Below are positions 48,036-58,284 of a DNA stretch of 64,000 nucleotides, piece by piece. Source of the stretch: Sphingobium estronivorans (GTDB taxonomy: Bacteria; Pseudomonadota; Alphaproteobacteria; Sphingomonadales; Sphingomonadaceae). A program made the position numbers and the translations under genes. Below the pieces are notes generated by a model, which was not told where the DNA came from, made no database searches, and was given only the letters and a program-made list of their open reading frames with translations. Location: contig NZ_LFCT01000017.1 of NCBI RefSeq assembly GCF_008692605.1, forward strand, positions 1 through 64,000. The letters are read 5' to 3'. Within the stretch, counting starts at the first letter, position 1. Every line of letters starts with the position of its first letter.

Positions 48036-49394
48036 ATGAGAGGTTGGGTGGTTCTGGCGGCGCTGATGTTGCCCCAGGCTGCGCAGGCGGCGGGCGACCC
48101 TGCGTTGGCGAAAACGGTGCTGATGAAGTCCATCTCGTTTCGGACGGTGGAGGGGGCGGGGCAGGTTCCCGCGCTTGCCGCTTATTATGCCTCGATCCTG
48201 CGGGAGAGCGGTTTTGCGGCGGGCGACATAGAGATCACGCCGATGGGGGAAACCGCCACGCTGGCCGCGACAATCCGGGGCAGCGACCCGACGCTCAAGC
48301 CGCTGCTGATGATCGGCCATATGGATGTGGTGGCGGCGAATGCTGCGGACTGGAAGCGCGACCCCTTCAAGCCGGTCGAGGACAATGGCTATATTTTCGG
48401 GCGGGGTGCGGAGGACAATAAATATGATGTCGCCATGATGGTGGCGACCATGGCGGGTTTGAAGCGCGCTGGCTGGCAGCCGCGCCGGAGTGCCATCCTG
48501 CTGCTGTCGGGCGATGAGGAAACCCATATGGCGACGACCCGGGCGCTGGCGGAGAAATATAAGGATGCCGAATTGTTGCTGAATGGCGATGGCGGCGGGG
48601 GCCTGTTGGATGAGGGCGGCCAGCCGGTGCTGTTCCAGTTGCAGGCAGGCGAAAAAACCTATGCCGATTTCGAGATCGGCTTTACCGATCCCGGCGGTCA
48701 CAGCAGCGCGCCGACGCCGGGCAATCCCATCTATCGCATGGCGCGGGTGATCGACCGGATCGCGGCCTATCGCTTCGTGCCGATGCGCAATGAACTGACC
48801 AAGGCGTCCCTGCTTCTGTCCGCCGACCGGATCGGTGGGGAGGTCGGGGTGGCGATGCGCAGCTATGCGAAAAACGGGGACAGGAAATCGGCTGATATAC
48901 TGTCCGAATTTCCGGAATTTATCGGGCAGGTGCGGACCACCTGCGTCGCCACCATGGCGCAGGCGGGCCATGCGCTGAACGCGTTGCCGCAAAGCGCGAA
49001 GCTCAGCGTCAATTGCCGGATTTTCCCCGGTGTGTCGGTCGGAACGGTCAAGGCCGAACTGATGCGCGTCATCGCCGATCCGAGTGCGTCGATGACGCTG
49101 CTCGACAACCCATTGAGCAGCGATGCCTCCCCGCTGCGGTCGGATGTCATGCAAGCGGTGACGGCAGCGGTCGCGGCGCGGGCTCCCGCCATTCCGGTCA
49201 TCCCCACCATGTCGGCGGGCGCGACGGACAGCCTTTATTTTCGGGCCTTGGGCATCCCCAGCTATGGGGTCTCAAGCCTGTTCCAGCGCGGCGAGGACGG
49301 CTTTGCCCATGGGCTGGACGAGCGGGTGCCGGTGGCCGGCATTCCCGCGGCGCTCGATCAGTGGGAGAGAGTGGCGAAGGCGTTGGCGCAATAA
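48036..49394 (+). CDS. secreted M20-family metallopeptidase
   Basis: This 452-residue protein has a signal peptide ending AQAAG and a M20/M28-type zinc hydrolase domain. Zinc ligands and catalytic residues are visible: His and Asp in IGHMDVV, the bridging Asp in RGAEDNK, and the catalytic/metal Glu pair in LLSGDEETH. GGGAG precedes the ATG at 48036. Likely a carboxypeptidase or dipeptidase in the periplasm; substrate unknown. It ends at a hairpin convergent with leuA. Confidence 0.85.
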   Translation: MRGWVVLAALMLPQAAQAAGDPALAKTVLMKSISFRTVEGAGQVPALAAYYASILRESGFAAGDIEITPMGETATLAATIRGSDPTLKPLLMIGHMDVVAANAADWKRDPFKPVEDNGYIFGRGAEDNKYDVAMMVATMAGLKRAGWQPRRSAILLLSGDEETHMATTRALAEKYKDAELLLNGDGGGGLLDEGGQPVLFQLQAGEKTYADFEIGFTDPGGHSSAPTPGNPIYRMARVIDRIAAYRFVPMRNELTKASLLLSADRIGGEVGVAMRSYAKNGDRKSADILSEFPEFIGQVRTTCVATMAQAGHALNALPQSAKLSVNCRIFPGVSVGTVKAELMRVIADPSASMTLLDNPLSSDASPLRSDVMQAVTAAVAARAPAIPVIPTMSAGATDSLYFRALGIPSYGVSSLFQRGEDGFAHGLDERVPVAGIPAALDQWERVAKALAQ

Positions 49395-49423
49395 CCTCCC
49401 GCCCACCAGGGGCGAGCGGGAGG
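49395..49423. terminator. CCTCCCGC/GCGGGAGG hairpin between the M20 gene and leuA
   Basis: An 8-bp perfect stem with a 13-base loop in the gap between two convergent genes. It has no T-run but sits where a bidirectional terminator is expected, and it shares its core with the dyads near 8729 and 53213. Confidence 0.5.
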
Positions 49424-49431
49424 GGAAAGGG

Positions 49432-51105
49432 TCAGCGCTGCGCCGCCACGCTGTTCGCCGCCGACAACACGGCCTGGACCGAGGCGGTTGCGATATCGGT
49501 GTCGGTGCCGATGCCGAAGATGGTACGTCCATCGGGCGTGCGGCATTCGACATAGGCAGCGGCGGCAACATCCGTGCCCGCGCCGATGGCATGTTCGCTA
49601 TAGTCCGCGACCTCCAGATCGACGCCCAGTTCATCGCGCAGAGCAGCCAGCACCGAGGAGATCAGGCCGTTGCCGCGCCCGGAAATGGAGCGCTCGCCAC
49701 CCTTGTGCGTGATCTTGCCCGTGAAGATGCGGTCGCCCGCCGCGCCGCTCTCATGATAGTCGATCAGGCTGTAGGACTGTTCGCCTGCCAAGCGGTAATG
49801 ATCCTCGAACGCGTTCCAGATGTCGGCGGCGTTCAGTTCACGGCTGCTCTCGTCGGCCAGCGCCTGCACCACCTTGGAAAAGTCGGCCTGCATCCGCTTG
49901 GGCAGCTTCAGCCCCTTGTCCTGTTGCAGCACCCATGCCACGCCGCCCTTGCCGGACTGCGAGTTCACGCGGATCACGGCCTCATAATCGCGGCCCAGAT
50001 CCTTGGGATCGATGGGCAGATAGGGCACATCCCAGATCTGGTCGTTGCGCGCTTCCTGTGCAGCGAACCCCTTCTTGATCGCGTCCTGATGCGAGCCGGA
50101 GAAGGCGGTGAACACCAGTTCGCCCGCATAGGGATGGCGCGGATGGACTGGCAGCTGGTTGCAATATTCGACGGTCTGGATGACTTCGTCGATGTCGGAG
50201 AAGTCCAGTCCCGGATTGATGCCCTGCGTGTACATGTTCAGGGCCACGGTCACCAGATCGCAATTGCCGGTGCGCTCGCCATTGCCGAACAGGCAGCCCT
50301 CGACACGGTCCGCGCCCGCCATCAGGCCCAGTTCGGCAGCAGCAACGCCGGTGCCCCGGTCATTATGGGTGTGCAGCGAGATCACCACGCTGTCGCGCCT
50401 GGAAATATTGCGGCAGATCCATTCGATCTGGTCGGCATAGATATTGGGGGTCGCCGCCTCGACCGTGGCGGGCAGGTTCAGGATCAGCGGACGTTCGGGC
50501 GTCGGTTGCAGGATTTCCATCACTGCTTCGCAGCATTCCAGGCTGAAATCCAGCTCGGCGGTCGAGAAGGTTTCCGGCGAATATTCGAAATGCCAGTCGG
50601 TGTTGGGCTGCTTCGCCGCATTGTCGCGCAGCAGCTTGGCCGCGGTGATCGCGATTTCCTTGATCTGCGGCCGGTCCATCTGGAACACGATGTTGCGCCA
50701 GGCGGGCGACACGGCGTTGTAGACATGGACGATGGCCTTCTTCGCGCCGCGCAGGGATTCGAAGGTGGTGGCGATCAAATCTTCGCGCGCCTGGGTCAGC
50801 ACCTGGGGGAACACATCGTCGGGGATCGCGCCATCGCGCACCAGTCCGGAGATGAAGTCGAACTCGGTCGCGCCCGCGCTGGGGAAGCCGACCTCGATTT
50901 CCTTGACGCCGACCTTCACCAGCAGATCGAAGAAGCGGCGCTTCTTTTCCGCGTTCATCGGGTCGATCAGCGACTGGTTGCCGTCGCGCATATCGGTCGA
51001 CAGCCAGCGCGGCGGCGCGGTGATGACGTTCGAGGGCCATTGGCGATTGGGCAGATCGACCTGCGGGAAGGCGCGATATTTCAGCGAGGGATCGTTCAGC
51101 ATCAT
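49432..51105 (-). CDS. leuA: 2-isopropylmalate synthase
   Basis: LeuA (557 residues) condenses 2-ketoisovalerate with acetyl-CoA, the first committed step to leucine. The catalytic DRE-TIM barrel shows [14 protein letters not shown] at the N-terminus, [18 protein letters not shown] (HxH metal ligands), and a C-terminal regulatory domain that binds leucine in the family. The length fits the long alphaproteobacterial type. A leader ORF with leucine codons and pairing RNA segments lies upstream. Confidence 0.96.
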   Translation of the reverse strand: MMLNDPSLKYRAFPQVDLPNRQWPSNVITAPPRWLSTDMRDGNQSLIDPMNAEKKRRFFDLLVKVGVKEIEVGFPSAGATEFDFISGLVRDGAIPDDVFPQVLTQAREDLIATTFESLRGAKKAIVHVYNAVSPAWRNIVFQMDRPQIKEIAITAAKLLRDNAAKQPNTDWHFEYSPETFSTAELDFSLECCEAVMEILQPTPERPLILNLPATVEAATPNIYADQIEWICRNISRRDSVVISLHTHNDRGTGVAAAELGLMAGADRVEGCLFGNGERTGNCDLVTVALNMYTQGINPGLDFSDIDEVIQTVEYCNQLPVHPRHPYAGELVFTAFSGSHQDAIKKGFAAQEARNDQIWDVPYLPIDPKDLGRDYEAVIRVNSQSGKGGVAWVLQQDKGLKLPKRMQADFSKVVQALADESSRELNAADIWNAFEDHYRLAGEQSYSLIDYHESGAAGDRIFTGKITHKGGERSISGRGNGLISSVLAALRDELGVDLEVADYSEHAIGAGTDVAAAAYVECRTPDGRTIFGIGTDTDIATASVQAVLSAANSVAAQR

Positions 51106-51228
51106 GGCGAATATAACTTCTCTGCATTCGAGCGGCCGCAGCCTGCCCGGTGGTACGACTATCTGCTTGATTATGCCCTTAGGCGTATGGCCGCATCATT
51201 CAAGCGAAGAGCAGCACAAAAACCACGC

Positions 51229-51273
51229 CTAAGGGCGTGTAAGTCGTAGCAGGGAAAGAAGCGCGCACTGCAT
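51229..51273 (-). CDS. candidate leucine leader peptide
   Basis: A 14-codon ORF, MQCALLSLLRLTRP, starts at 51273 and ends at 51229, with AAGGG about nine bases upstream. Five of its 14 codons are leucine, using CTT, CTT, CTG, CTA and CTT. Its stop lies inside pairing segment 2 of the leader. This matches the logic of amino acid attenuation, where ribosome stalling at Leu codons changes RNA folding upstream of leuA. It is too short to be in usual gene lists. Stalling and effect are inference. Confidence 0.65.
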   Translation of the reverse strand: MQCALLSLLRLTRP

Positions 51274-51343
51274 GATGGATTGCCCTTAACCTTTTTTGGG
51301 GCTGCTCGTCCAGTCCTTCTTGCAGCCGAAGGCCGGAAAGGCG

Positions 51344-51376
51344 TCGGTGGGCGGGTCTAACGCGCGCGCCCACCGA
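51344..51376 (-). terminator. hairpin downstream of yceI
   Basis: TCGGTGGGCG at 51344-51353 pairs perfectly with CGCCCACCGA at 51367-51376, with a 13-base loop. On the minus strand it follows the yceI stop and precedes a short T-run, so it is a plausible intrinsic terminator between yceI and the leu leader. Confidence 0.55.
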
Positions 51377-51389
51377 TGCGGGGTTTCGC

Positions 51390-52013
51390 TTATTTCTGGA
51401 AGGCTGCGACGATCTTCAGTTCCACATTGTCGCCGATCATCGGCACGCCATAGCCCATGTTGAAATCGCTGCGCTTGACGGCGGTGGTGGCGACGAAGCC
51501 GATATTTTCCTTGCCGCCCATCATGGCCGGCGCCTTGCCCGCGCCGTAGAATTCAGCGTCCAGCGTCACCGGCTTGGTCACGCCCTTGATGGTCAGGTTG
51601 CCGGTGATTTCCGCTTCCGAACCCTGCACCTTCACGCCGGTCGACACGAAGGTCGCCTTGGGGAATTTGGCGGAATCGAAAAAATCCGGCTTCATCAGAT
51701 GCTCGTCGAGCTTGGCGACGCCGGTCCGCAGGTTGGCGACCGGAACGTCGACCGAAACCTTGGCGGCGGAGGGATTTTTGGGATCGAGCGTCAGCGTGCC
51801 GGACGATTCGGCGATGACGCCCATATTGTTGGAAAAGCCCATATGGTCATAGGCGAACAGGATCTGGGTGTGGCCGGGATCGATCGTGTAGGTGCCGGCG
51901 GTGACGCGAGCGGGGTCCTTCGCGCCGGGCGCGGGCGGCATTTGCTGGGCGACGACGACGCTGCCGCCGGCAATGGCGATAAGGGCGGCGGCGGGGATCA
52001 GGAACTTGCGCAT
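51390..52013 (-). CDS. YceI-family periplasmic protein
   Basis: This 207-residue protein has a signal peptide (ALIAIAGGSVVVAQ) and the YceI lipocalin-like barrel: YTIDPGHTQILFAYDHMGFSN, FDSAKFPKATFVST, and ITGNLTIKGVTKPVTLDAEF. The family binds isoprenoid lipids such as polyprenyl or quinone tails. It lies between ilvC and leuA on the same strand but ends in its own hairpin, so it may be a separate unit. A link to branched-chain amino acid synthesis is not evident. Confidence 0.9.
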   Translation of the reverse strand: MRKFLIPAAALIAIAGGSVVVAQQMPPAPGAKDPARVTAGTYTIDPGHTQILFAYDHMGFSNNMGVIAESSGTLTLDPKNPSAAKVSVDVPVANLRTGVAKLDEHLMKPDFFDSAKFPKATFVSTGVKVQGSEAEITGNLTIKGVTKPVTLDAEFYGAGKAPAMMGGKENIGFVATTAVKRSDFNMGYGVPMIGDNVELKIVAAFQK

Positions 52014-52034
52014 AAGCGATGCTCTCCAAAAGCG

Positions 52035-52071
52035 ATCAAGGGACGCTGCCAGAATAGCAACGTCCCTTGAT
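52035..52071. terminator. 11-bp hairpin downstream of ilvC
   Basis: ATCAAGGGACG at 52035-52045 pairs perfectly with CGTCCCTTGAT at 52061-52071, with a 15-base loop. On the minus strand it is followed by CGCTTTTGG, consistent with a terminator for ilvC ahead of yceI. Confidence 0.6.
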
Positions 52072-52082
52072 TGTTCCAGAGG

Positions 52083-52113
52083 CGTAACCGGAAACGAAGG
52101 GTTACCGGTTACG
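52083..52113. repeat. second 9-bp hairpin after ilvC
   Basis: CGTAACCGG and CCGGTTACG pair perfectly around a 13-base loop, just after the ilvC stop. Two tandem hairpins between ilvC and yceI could stabilise the ilvC message end. Confidence 0.45.
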
Positions 52114-52126
52114 CATTTGGCGAGGC

Positions 52127-53316
<1,190 letters not shown>

Positions 53317-53832
53317 TCAGTTCGGCTCCTTGCCGCGGATCAGGCCGACGACGCCGGTGCGGCCGACTTCGACCAGGCCGATCTGGCGCATCAGGCCGAT
53401 GAAATTGTCGATCTTATCCGTGGTGCCGGTGATCTCGAAGATGAAGCTTTCGATCGTGGTGTCGACCACCTTGGCGCGGAACACGTCGGCCAGGCGCAGC
53501 GCTTCGATCCGGTCCTCGCCCACGCCCGCAACCTTGACCAGCGCCAGTTCGCGCTCGACGAAGGGGCCATTGTCGGTAAGGTCGGTGACCTTGTGCACCG
53601 GCACCAGCCGGTCGAGCTGCGCGATGATCTGGTCGATCACCTTGGGCGGACCGCTGGTGACGATGGTGATGCGGCTGATCGCATGATCGGGGGTAATGTC
53701 CGCCACGGTCAGGCTGTCGATATTATAGCCGCGCGCGGTGAACAGGCCCGCGATGCGCGCCAATATGCCCGCTTCGTTCGAAACCGTCAGCGACAGGACG
53801 TGTCGCTCGCTATATTCTTCCTGAATGTGCAT
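53317..53832 (-). CDS. ilvN: acetolactate synthase small (regulatory) subunit
   Basis: This 171-residue subunit carries two ACT-like domains; the first (LTVSNEAGILARIAGLFTARGYNIDSLTV) is the valine-binding type and confers feedback inhibition and activity on the IlvB catalytic subunit. Its ATG overlaps the stop of the upstream unknown gene by one base (TGATG). It is encoded away from ilvB by that gene. It may equally be called ilvH. Confidence 0.92.
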   Translation of the reverse strand: MHIQEEYSERHVLSLTVSNEAGILARIAGLFTARGYNIDSLTVADITPDHAISRITIVTSGPPKVIDQIIAQLDRLVPVHKVTDLTDNGPFVERELALVKVAGVGEDRIEALRLADVFRAKVVDTTIESFIFEITGTTDKIDNFIGLMRQIGLVEVGRTGVVGLIRGKEPN

Positions 53833-54176
53833 CAGATCGTTCCGTTATCCGGTTCTTCGCGCTCATGGCGCTCTGAAATCATGCCCGTGAAGGCGTAGTG
53901 CCAGCCGCCGTCGTCCCTGTGTGCGAGCCGTACCGGGAAGCCTGCTATGGCGTCGAACATCCGCGCCAGATGCTCGCCCACATAGCGGGGGCTGACCAGC
54001 AGGCGGCCGATATGGCGCTCGTGATAATCGAAGCCGGCATCCAGATGGACTTCCCAATCCTCATTCTCCGGATCTTCATGGTCCACCGTCCAACCCGTCA
54101 GGTCGGACGTGCCTGCGATCCGTTCGAAATCGAAGGGTTCGTTCACATGGATGCGGAGCTTCAGATGAGCGGTCAC
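53832..54176 (-). CDS. unknown protein between ilvB and ilvN
   Basis: I do not recognise this 114-residue protein. It is soluble, acidic, with aromatic residues in VDHEDPENEDWEVHLDAGFDYHERHIG and no signal peptide or membrane segment. Its gene is 10 bases after ilvB and shares one base with the ilvN start, so it is made together with both acetolactate synthase subunits. A role as accessory or assembly factor of that enzyme would be the obvious guess from position, without sequence support. Confidence 0.6.
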   Translation of the reverse strand: MTAHLKLRIHVNEPFDFERIAGTSDLTGWTVDHEDPENEDWEVHLDAGFDYHERHIGRLLVSPRYVGEHLARMFDAIAGFPVRLAHRDDGGWHYAFTGMISERHEREEPDNGTI

Positions 54177-54186
54177 ACCGAAATCC

Positions 54187-55935
54187 TCACACCAAAGCCT
54201 TCGCCTCGTCCGACATGATCCCTTCGACCTGGCTGGGGTCGAGCAGCATGTCGGTATGCGCTGCGCCCGACGGGATCATCGGGAAGCAGTTGGACAGCTT
54301 CGCCACGCGGCAGTCCACGAGCACCGGTCCGGGCGTGTCGATCATCTGGGCAATGCCCGCCTCCAGTTCCTGCGGCCCTTCGATGCGGATGCCGGTCCAG
54401 CCATAAGCCTCCGCCAGCTTCACGAAATCGGGCAGGCTGTCCGAATAGCTGTTGGAATAACGGCTTTCATAGGTCAGTTCCTGCCACTGGCGGACCATGC
54501 CCATATATTCATTGTTCAGGATGAAGATCTTGACCGGCAGGCGATATTGGCTGGCGGTGCCCATTTCCTGAATGTTCATCTGGATCGAGGCATCGCCCGC
54601 GACGCAGACGACCAGGCTGTCGGGATTGCCAACCTGCGCGCCGATGGCGGCGGGGAAGCCATAGCCCATGGTGCCGAGGCCGCCCGAGGTCAGCCATTTA
54701 TTGGGTTCGTCGAAGCCGAAATGTTGCGCCGCCCACATCTGATGCTGGCCGACTTCGGTGGTGATGATGACGTCCTTGGCCGAACGCGACGCCCTGTAAA
54801 GCTGCGCGATGGCCTCCTGCGGCATGATCTCCTCTCCGCTTTCGGGATAGGCGAGGCTGTTGCGCGCGCGCCAGCCGTCGATCCGCGCCCACCATTCGGT
54901 AAGGTCCGCCGCCTTGTGACCGCGATCCTTCCACAGCGCGATCATGTCGCTGAGCGCGCTGGCAACGTCCGCGACAATGGGCAGGTCGACCTCGACGGTC
55001 TTGTTGATCGAGCTGCGGTCTATGTCGATGTGGATTTTCTGCGCAAAGGGCGCAAAGGCGTCCAACCGCCCGGTCACGCGGTCGTCGAAGCGGGCGCCGA
55101 CGCAGACGATCAGGTCCGCCTTGTTCATCGCCCAATTGGCTTCATAGGTGCCGTGCATGCCCAGCATGCCGATCCACTGGTCCGACGAAGCCGGGAAAGC
55201 GCCGAGGCCCATCAGTGTCGAGGTGACGGGCGCGCCGGTCAGCGCGGCGATCTCCCGCAGGAGTTCGGATGCCTCGGGCCCCGAGTTGATGACGCCGCCG
55301 CCGGTGTAGAAGATCGGGCGTTCGGCCGCGGCCAGCATCTCGACCGCGCTGGCGATGGCGCCGGCATCCGCCTTGATCTGTGGGCGGTAGCTGGCATGTT
55401 CGAACGTCTCGGGCTTTTCATAAGGCGCGGTCGCAATCTGGACATTTTTGGGAATGTCGACGACGACCGGACCTGGGCGGCCCGTGGTGGCGATATGAAA
55501 GGCTTCATGGACGACGCCGGCCAGTTTGGCGGGCGACTTCACCAGATAATTATGCTTCGAACAGTGGCGCGTGATGCCGATCGTGTCCGCTTCCTGGAAA
55601 GCGTCCGTGCCGATCAGTTGCGTCGGAACCTGCCCGGTGATGACGACCATCGGGATGGAATCCATCAGCGCATCGGTGATGCCGGTGACGGCATTGGTCG
55701 CGCCGGGGCCGGAGGTGACGAGGACGACGCCGGGCTTGCCGGTCGAACGGGCATAGCCTTCCGCCATGTGGGTCGCGCCCTGTTCATGACGGACGAGGAC
55801 GTGGCGGATCTTCGGATGATTGAAGAGTGCGTCATAAATGGGCAGCACCGCGCCGCCCGGATAACCGAACACGACTTCGACCCCCAGGTCGATCAGGCAC
55901 TCAACCAATATGTCCGCGCCGCTCTTTTCGGCCAC
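54187..55935 (-). CDS. ilvB: acetolactate synthase large (catalytic) subunit
   Basis: The 582-residue catalytic subunit uses thiamine diphosphate and FAD to condense pyruvate into acetolactate. I chose GTG 55935, with AGGA upstream, because a promoter at 56006-56034 would start transcription after the upstream ATG at 56019. The thiamine motif includes GYPGGAVLPIYD and a C-terminal diphosphate-binding GDASIQMNIQEM. It starts the ilv unit (ilvB, unknown, ilvN, ilvC). Confidence 0.95.
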   Translation of the reverse strand: MAEKSGADILVECLIDLGVEVVFGYPGGAVLPIYDALFNHPKIRHVLVRHEQGATHMAEGYARSTGKPGVVLVTSGPGATNAVTGITDALMDSIPMVVITGQVPTQLIGTDAFQEADTIGITRHCSKHNYLVKSPAKLAGVVHEAFHIATTGRPGPVVVDIPKNVQIATAPYEKPETFEHASYRPQIKADAGAIASAVEMLAAAERPIFYTGGGVINSGPEASELLREIAALTGAPVTSTLMGLGAFPASSDQWIGMLGMHGTYEANWAMNKADLIVCVGARFDDRVTGRLDAFAPFAQKIHIDIDRSSINKTVEVDLPIVADVASALSDMIALWKDRGHKAADLTEWWARIDGWRARNSLAYPESGEEIMPQEAIAQLYRASRSAKDVIITTEVGQHQMWAAQHFGFDEPNKWLTSGGLGTMGYGFPAAIGAQVGNPDSLVVCVAGDASIQMNIQEMGTASQYRLPVKIFILNNEYMGMVRQWQELTYESRYSNSYSDSLPDFVKLAEAYGWTGIRIEGPQELEAGIAQMIDTPGPVLVDCRVAKLSNCFPMIPSGAAHTDMLLDPSQVEGIMSDEAKALV

Positions 55936-56005
55936 GATAAAATCCTTCCGCTGGATGCAAGGCAAGGCCATTTGCGCCAGAGATGGCGCGTTGGCAAGGC
56001 GGCTG

Positions 56006-56034
56006 CGTCTATTGGACATAAAATGGCAAGTCAA
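56006..56034 (-). promoter_or_regulatory. candidate ilvB promoter
   Basis: TTGACT at 56034-56029 and TAGACG at 56011-56006 on the minus strand are 17 bases apart, a good sigma-70-like pair. The predicted start of transcription is near 55999, about 65 bases before the ilvB GTG. The promoter lies within 4 bases of the miaA stop codon. Confidence 0.5.
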
Positions 56035-56037
56035 GAA

Positions 56038-56982
56038 CTATTGTTGTAATTTAATTACCAATTTATTGATAATTTCATCATCAATCTGTCGCGTTTCGCG
56101 ATGCCAATCCGCCGGGGGCTGGCGCGAGAACCAGGTATATTGGCGCTTGGCATATTGGCGGGTGGCGATGCGGCCGCGTTCGACCATGGTGTCGCGGTCA
56201 ATCTCTCCAGCCAGCCAGGCGGCCATTTCCGGCACGCCGATGGCGCGCATGACGGGCAGGTCGGGCGAGAGGGTCCGGGCCAGCAGGGTCTCGACTTCCG
56301 CCACGGCGCCGTTCTCGATCATCTGTTCGAAACGAAGGTCGCAGCGCGCGATCAGCCAGTCGCGCGGAGGAAGGAGGATGAGCGGAGAGAGGGAGATGCG
56401 GTGGCCCAAGCCGCCGCTCTTCTGTTTTTGCCATTCGCGCAGGGGCTTGCCGGTCGAACGGACAACCTCCAGCGCGCGGGCTACGCGCGTGGTGTCGGCA
56501 GGAGCGAGGCGTGCGGCGGCCTCGGGGTCTTCATGCGAGAGGGCGGCATGGGCGTCCGCCACCGGCATGGCGCGGATGGCGGCGCGAACGGCGGGATCAA
56601 TGTCCGGTACCGGCGCGATGCCGTCGAGCAAGGTGCGCAGATAAAGCCCCGTGCCGCCGACTAATATGGGAAGGCGGCCCTCCTCATGCGCCCGGTCCAC
56701 CTCCGCGCGGGCTTCGTCGGCCCAGCGGGCGGCGGTGCAGGCTTCCGCGCCGTCTATATGGCCGAAAAGACGGTGTGGAACGCCAATCATCTCCTCTTCG
56801 CTCGGGCGGGCGGAGAGAATCTGGAGGTCGGCATAGACCTGACTTGCGTCGGCGTTGATGACGATGCCGTTCATCGCACGGGCGAGGGCAATGGCAAGCG
56901 CGCTCTTGCCGCTGGCGGTAGGCCCGGCAATAAGCGCGACGCGCGGGCGGGATTCGCCCTTATCTGTTTCAGGAGTGTCCAT
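56038..56982 (-). CDS. miaA: tRNA dimethylallyltransferase
   Basis: MiaA (314 residues) adds a dimethylallyl group to A37 of tRNAs reading UNN codons. The P-loop GPTASGKS is at residues 20-27, [10 protein letters not shown] follows (tRNA recognition Asp), and GGTGLYL and [11 protein letters not shown] are family motifs. Its ATG (56982-56980) shares two bases with the divergent serB ATG. No other in-frame start is near, so this one is likely real. A weak AAGG lies 11 bases upstream. Confidence 0.94.
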   Translation of the reverse strand: MDTPETDKGESRPRVALIAGPTASGKSALAIALARAMNGIVINADASQVYADLQILSARPSEEEMIGVPHRLFGHIDGAEACTAARWADEARAEVDRAHEEGRLPILVGGTGLYLRTLLDGIAPVPDIDPAVRAAIRAMPVADAHAALSHEDPEAAARLAPADTTRVARALEVVRSTGKPLREWQKQKSGGLGHRISLSPLILLPPRDWLIARCDLRFEQMIENGAVAEVETLLARTLSPDLPVMRAIGVPEMAAWLAGEIDRDTMVERGRIATRQYAKRQYTWFSRQPPADWHRETRQIDDEIINKLVIKLQQ

Positions 56983-56983
56983 G
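56980..56983. promoter_or_regulatory. overlapping divergent start codons of miaA and serB
   Basis: The palindromic CATG contains the miaA ATG on the minus strand and the serB ATG on the plus strand. There is no intergenic space, so each gene's ribosome site and any promoter lie in the other's coding sequence. The serB AGGAG is five bases before its ATG, inside miaA codons 3-5. Confidence 0.75.
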
Positions 56984-57859
56984 TTCGTCGCGACCTTAGT
57001 GGCAAGTGCTGCCTTGAGTCAGGAGGATATTGCGGAGGCCGCCGGACGGCTGGCGACCGCAGGCTGCGCGCCGGTGGATAGCGCGTGGCTGGACGAGGGC
57101 AAGGCGGCTGACATTTTCTTCGGGGCCGACCCCACGGCGGCGCGGGCGGCACTGACCGGGATCGGTGACAGGGTCGATGTGATCGTGCAACGCGCTGAAG
57201 GGCGCGAGAAGAAGCTGCTGATCGCCGACATGGACTCCACCATGATTACCGTCGAATGCATCGACGAACTGGCGGATTATGCCGGAATCAAGCCGCAGAT
57301 CGCAGAGATCACTGAACGGGCGATGCGCGGCGAGCTGGATTTCGCGGGAGCGCTGCATGAGCGTGTGGCGCTGCTCAAGGGGCTGGCGGATGCCGCCATC
57401 GACCAGTGCCGGGAAGAACGGGTCGTCATCATGGGCGGCGCCAGGGCGCTCGTGCGTACGATGAAGGCGCGGGGCGCGAAGACGTTGCTGGTGTCGGGCG
57501 GTTTCACGCGCTTCACCGGGCCGGTGGCGGAGGAGATCGGGTTCGATGCCGCGGTTGCCAACGTGCTGGAGATTGCGGACGGCGCCTTGCTGGGTACGGT
57601 GACGGTGCCGATCGTGGATGCCGCGCGCAAGCGGGCGGAACTGGAAGCGGCTATCGAGGATGGCATCGACCGGGCGCTGACTCTGGCCGTAGGTGACGGC
57701 GCGAACGATATTCCGATGATCCAGGGCGCGGGGCTGGGCGTTGCCTATCACGCCAAACCCAAGACGCGGGAGGCGGCCGCTGCGGAGATCGTGCATGGCG
57801 ATCTTTCCGTATTGCTTTATGCGCAGGGGATTCCCTCCGCAGAATGGGTTGAAGCCTGA
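56981..57859 (+). CDS. serB: phosphoserine phosphatase
   Basis: SerB (292 residues) dephosphorylates phosphoserine in the last step of serine synthesis. The HAD-fold nucleophile is Asp83 in DMDST (83-87), with Asp85 as acid; [12 protein letters not shown] and [11 protein letters not shown] complete the active site. An N-terminal ACT-like region precedes the phosphatase. The start ATG 56981 with AGGAG five bases upstream is strong, and it overlaps the divergent miaA start. Confidence 0.94.
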   Translation: MFVATLVASAALSQEDIAEAAGRLATAGCAPVDSAWLDEGKAADIFFGADPTAARAALTGIGDRVDVIVQRAEGREKKLLIADMDSTMITVECIDELADYAGIKPQIAEITERAMRGELDFAGALHERVALLKGLADAAIDQCREERVVIMGGARALVRTMKARGAKTLLVSGGFTRFTGPVAEEIGFDAAVANVLEIADGALLGTVTVPIVDAARKRAELEAAIEDGIDRALTLAVGDGANDIPMIQGAGLGVAYHAKPKTREAAAAEIVHGDLSVLLYAQGIPSAEWVEA

Positions 57860-58023
57860 GGTTAACCCAAATTAGGAGCGGCTAGGCGCTAGTTGAGCAC
57901 GTTTCGTCGTCATTGCGCGTGCGTCATGGAATCCAATCCGCCCTTCGGTCGTTACGATTCCGCTGCAATCGGCAGCGTCCAATCTAGCCGGCGCGCGGTC
58001 CTCGAAGCGCCAAGGGAGAGGGT

Positions 58024-58284
58024 ATGAAGATCAGGTTATTGGCACTTCTCGGCGGCACGGCGCTCGCTCTGAGCGCTTGCGCGTCGACGAGGGATGAACC
58101 TGTCGCGCCAGCGCCGCCGGTCGGCCCGGGCGCGATTGCCGGCACGGTCGCCGCCGACCGCAATGGCGATGGCATTGTCGATGGCTATTATTCGCCCGAC
58201 GGCATGTATCATGAAATCCAGGGGCCGCCCTGTCCGCCCCCGCCGCCGCCTCCGCCGGCCTCGCGTCGTGGAGAACGCGGCTGA
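58024..58284 (+). CDS. small lipoprotein with EF-hand-like loop and proline tail
   Basis: This 86-residue protein has a lipoprotein signal with lipobox LSAC at about residues 17-20. The mature part contains one calcium-loop-like DRNGDGIVDG motif and ends in a run of seven prolines after PPC. GGAGAGGGT precedes the ATG. The four-base CTGA at its stop overlaps the likely CTG start of the L,D-transpeptidase, so the two are linked. A role at the cell wall is suggested by that coupling. Confidence 0.75.
   Translation: MKIRLLALLGGTALALSACASTRDEPVAPAPPVGPGAIAGTVAADRNGDGIVDGYYSPDGMYHEIQGPPCPPPPPPPPASRRGERG

Larger units (their letters stand above)
51106..51389 (-). promoter_or_regulatory. leuA leader region with candidate attenuator
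   Basis: Three segments pair in mutually exclusive ways on the minus-strand RNA. Segment 1 (TTAAGGGC, at 51282-51289) pairs with segment 2 (51225-51236); segment 2 also pairs perfectly over 12 bases with segment 3 (51175-51186). A leucine-rich leader peptide lies between segment 1 and 2 and stops inside segment 2. No T-rich terminator is visible before leuA, so the switch may act on translation instead. A 10-bp hairpin at 51344-51376 is probably the yceI end. Confidence 0.6.

Noticed and set aside
51201..51224. A second short frame in the leuA leader reading VVFVLLFA
   Set aside because: It lies between pairing segments 2 and 3, has no ribosome site, and is probably chance.
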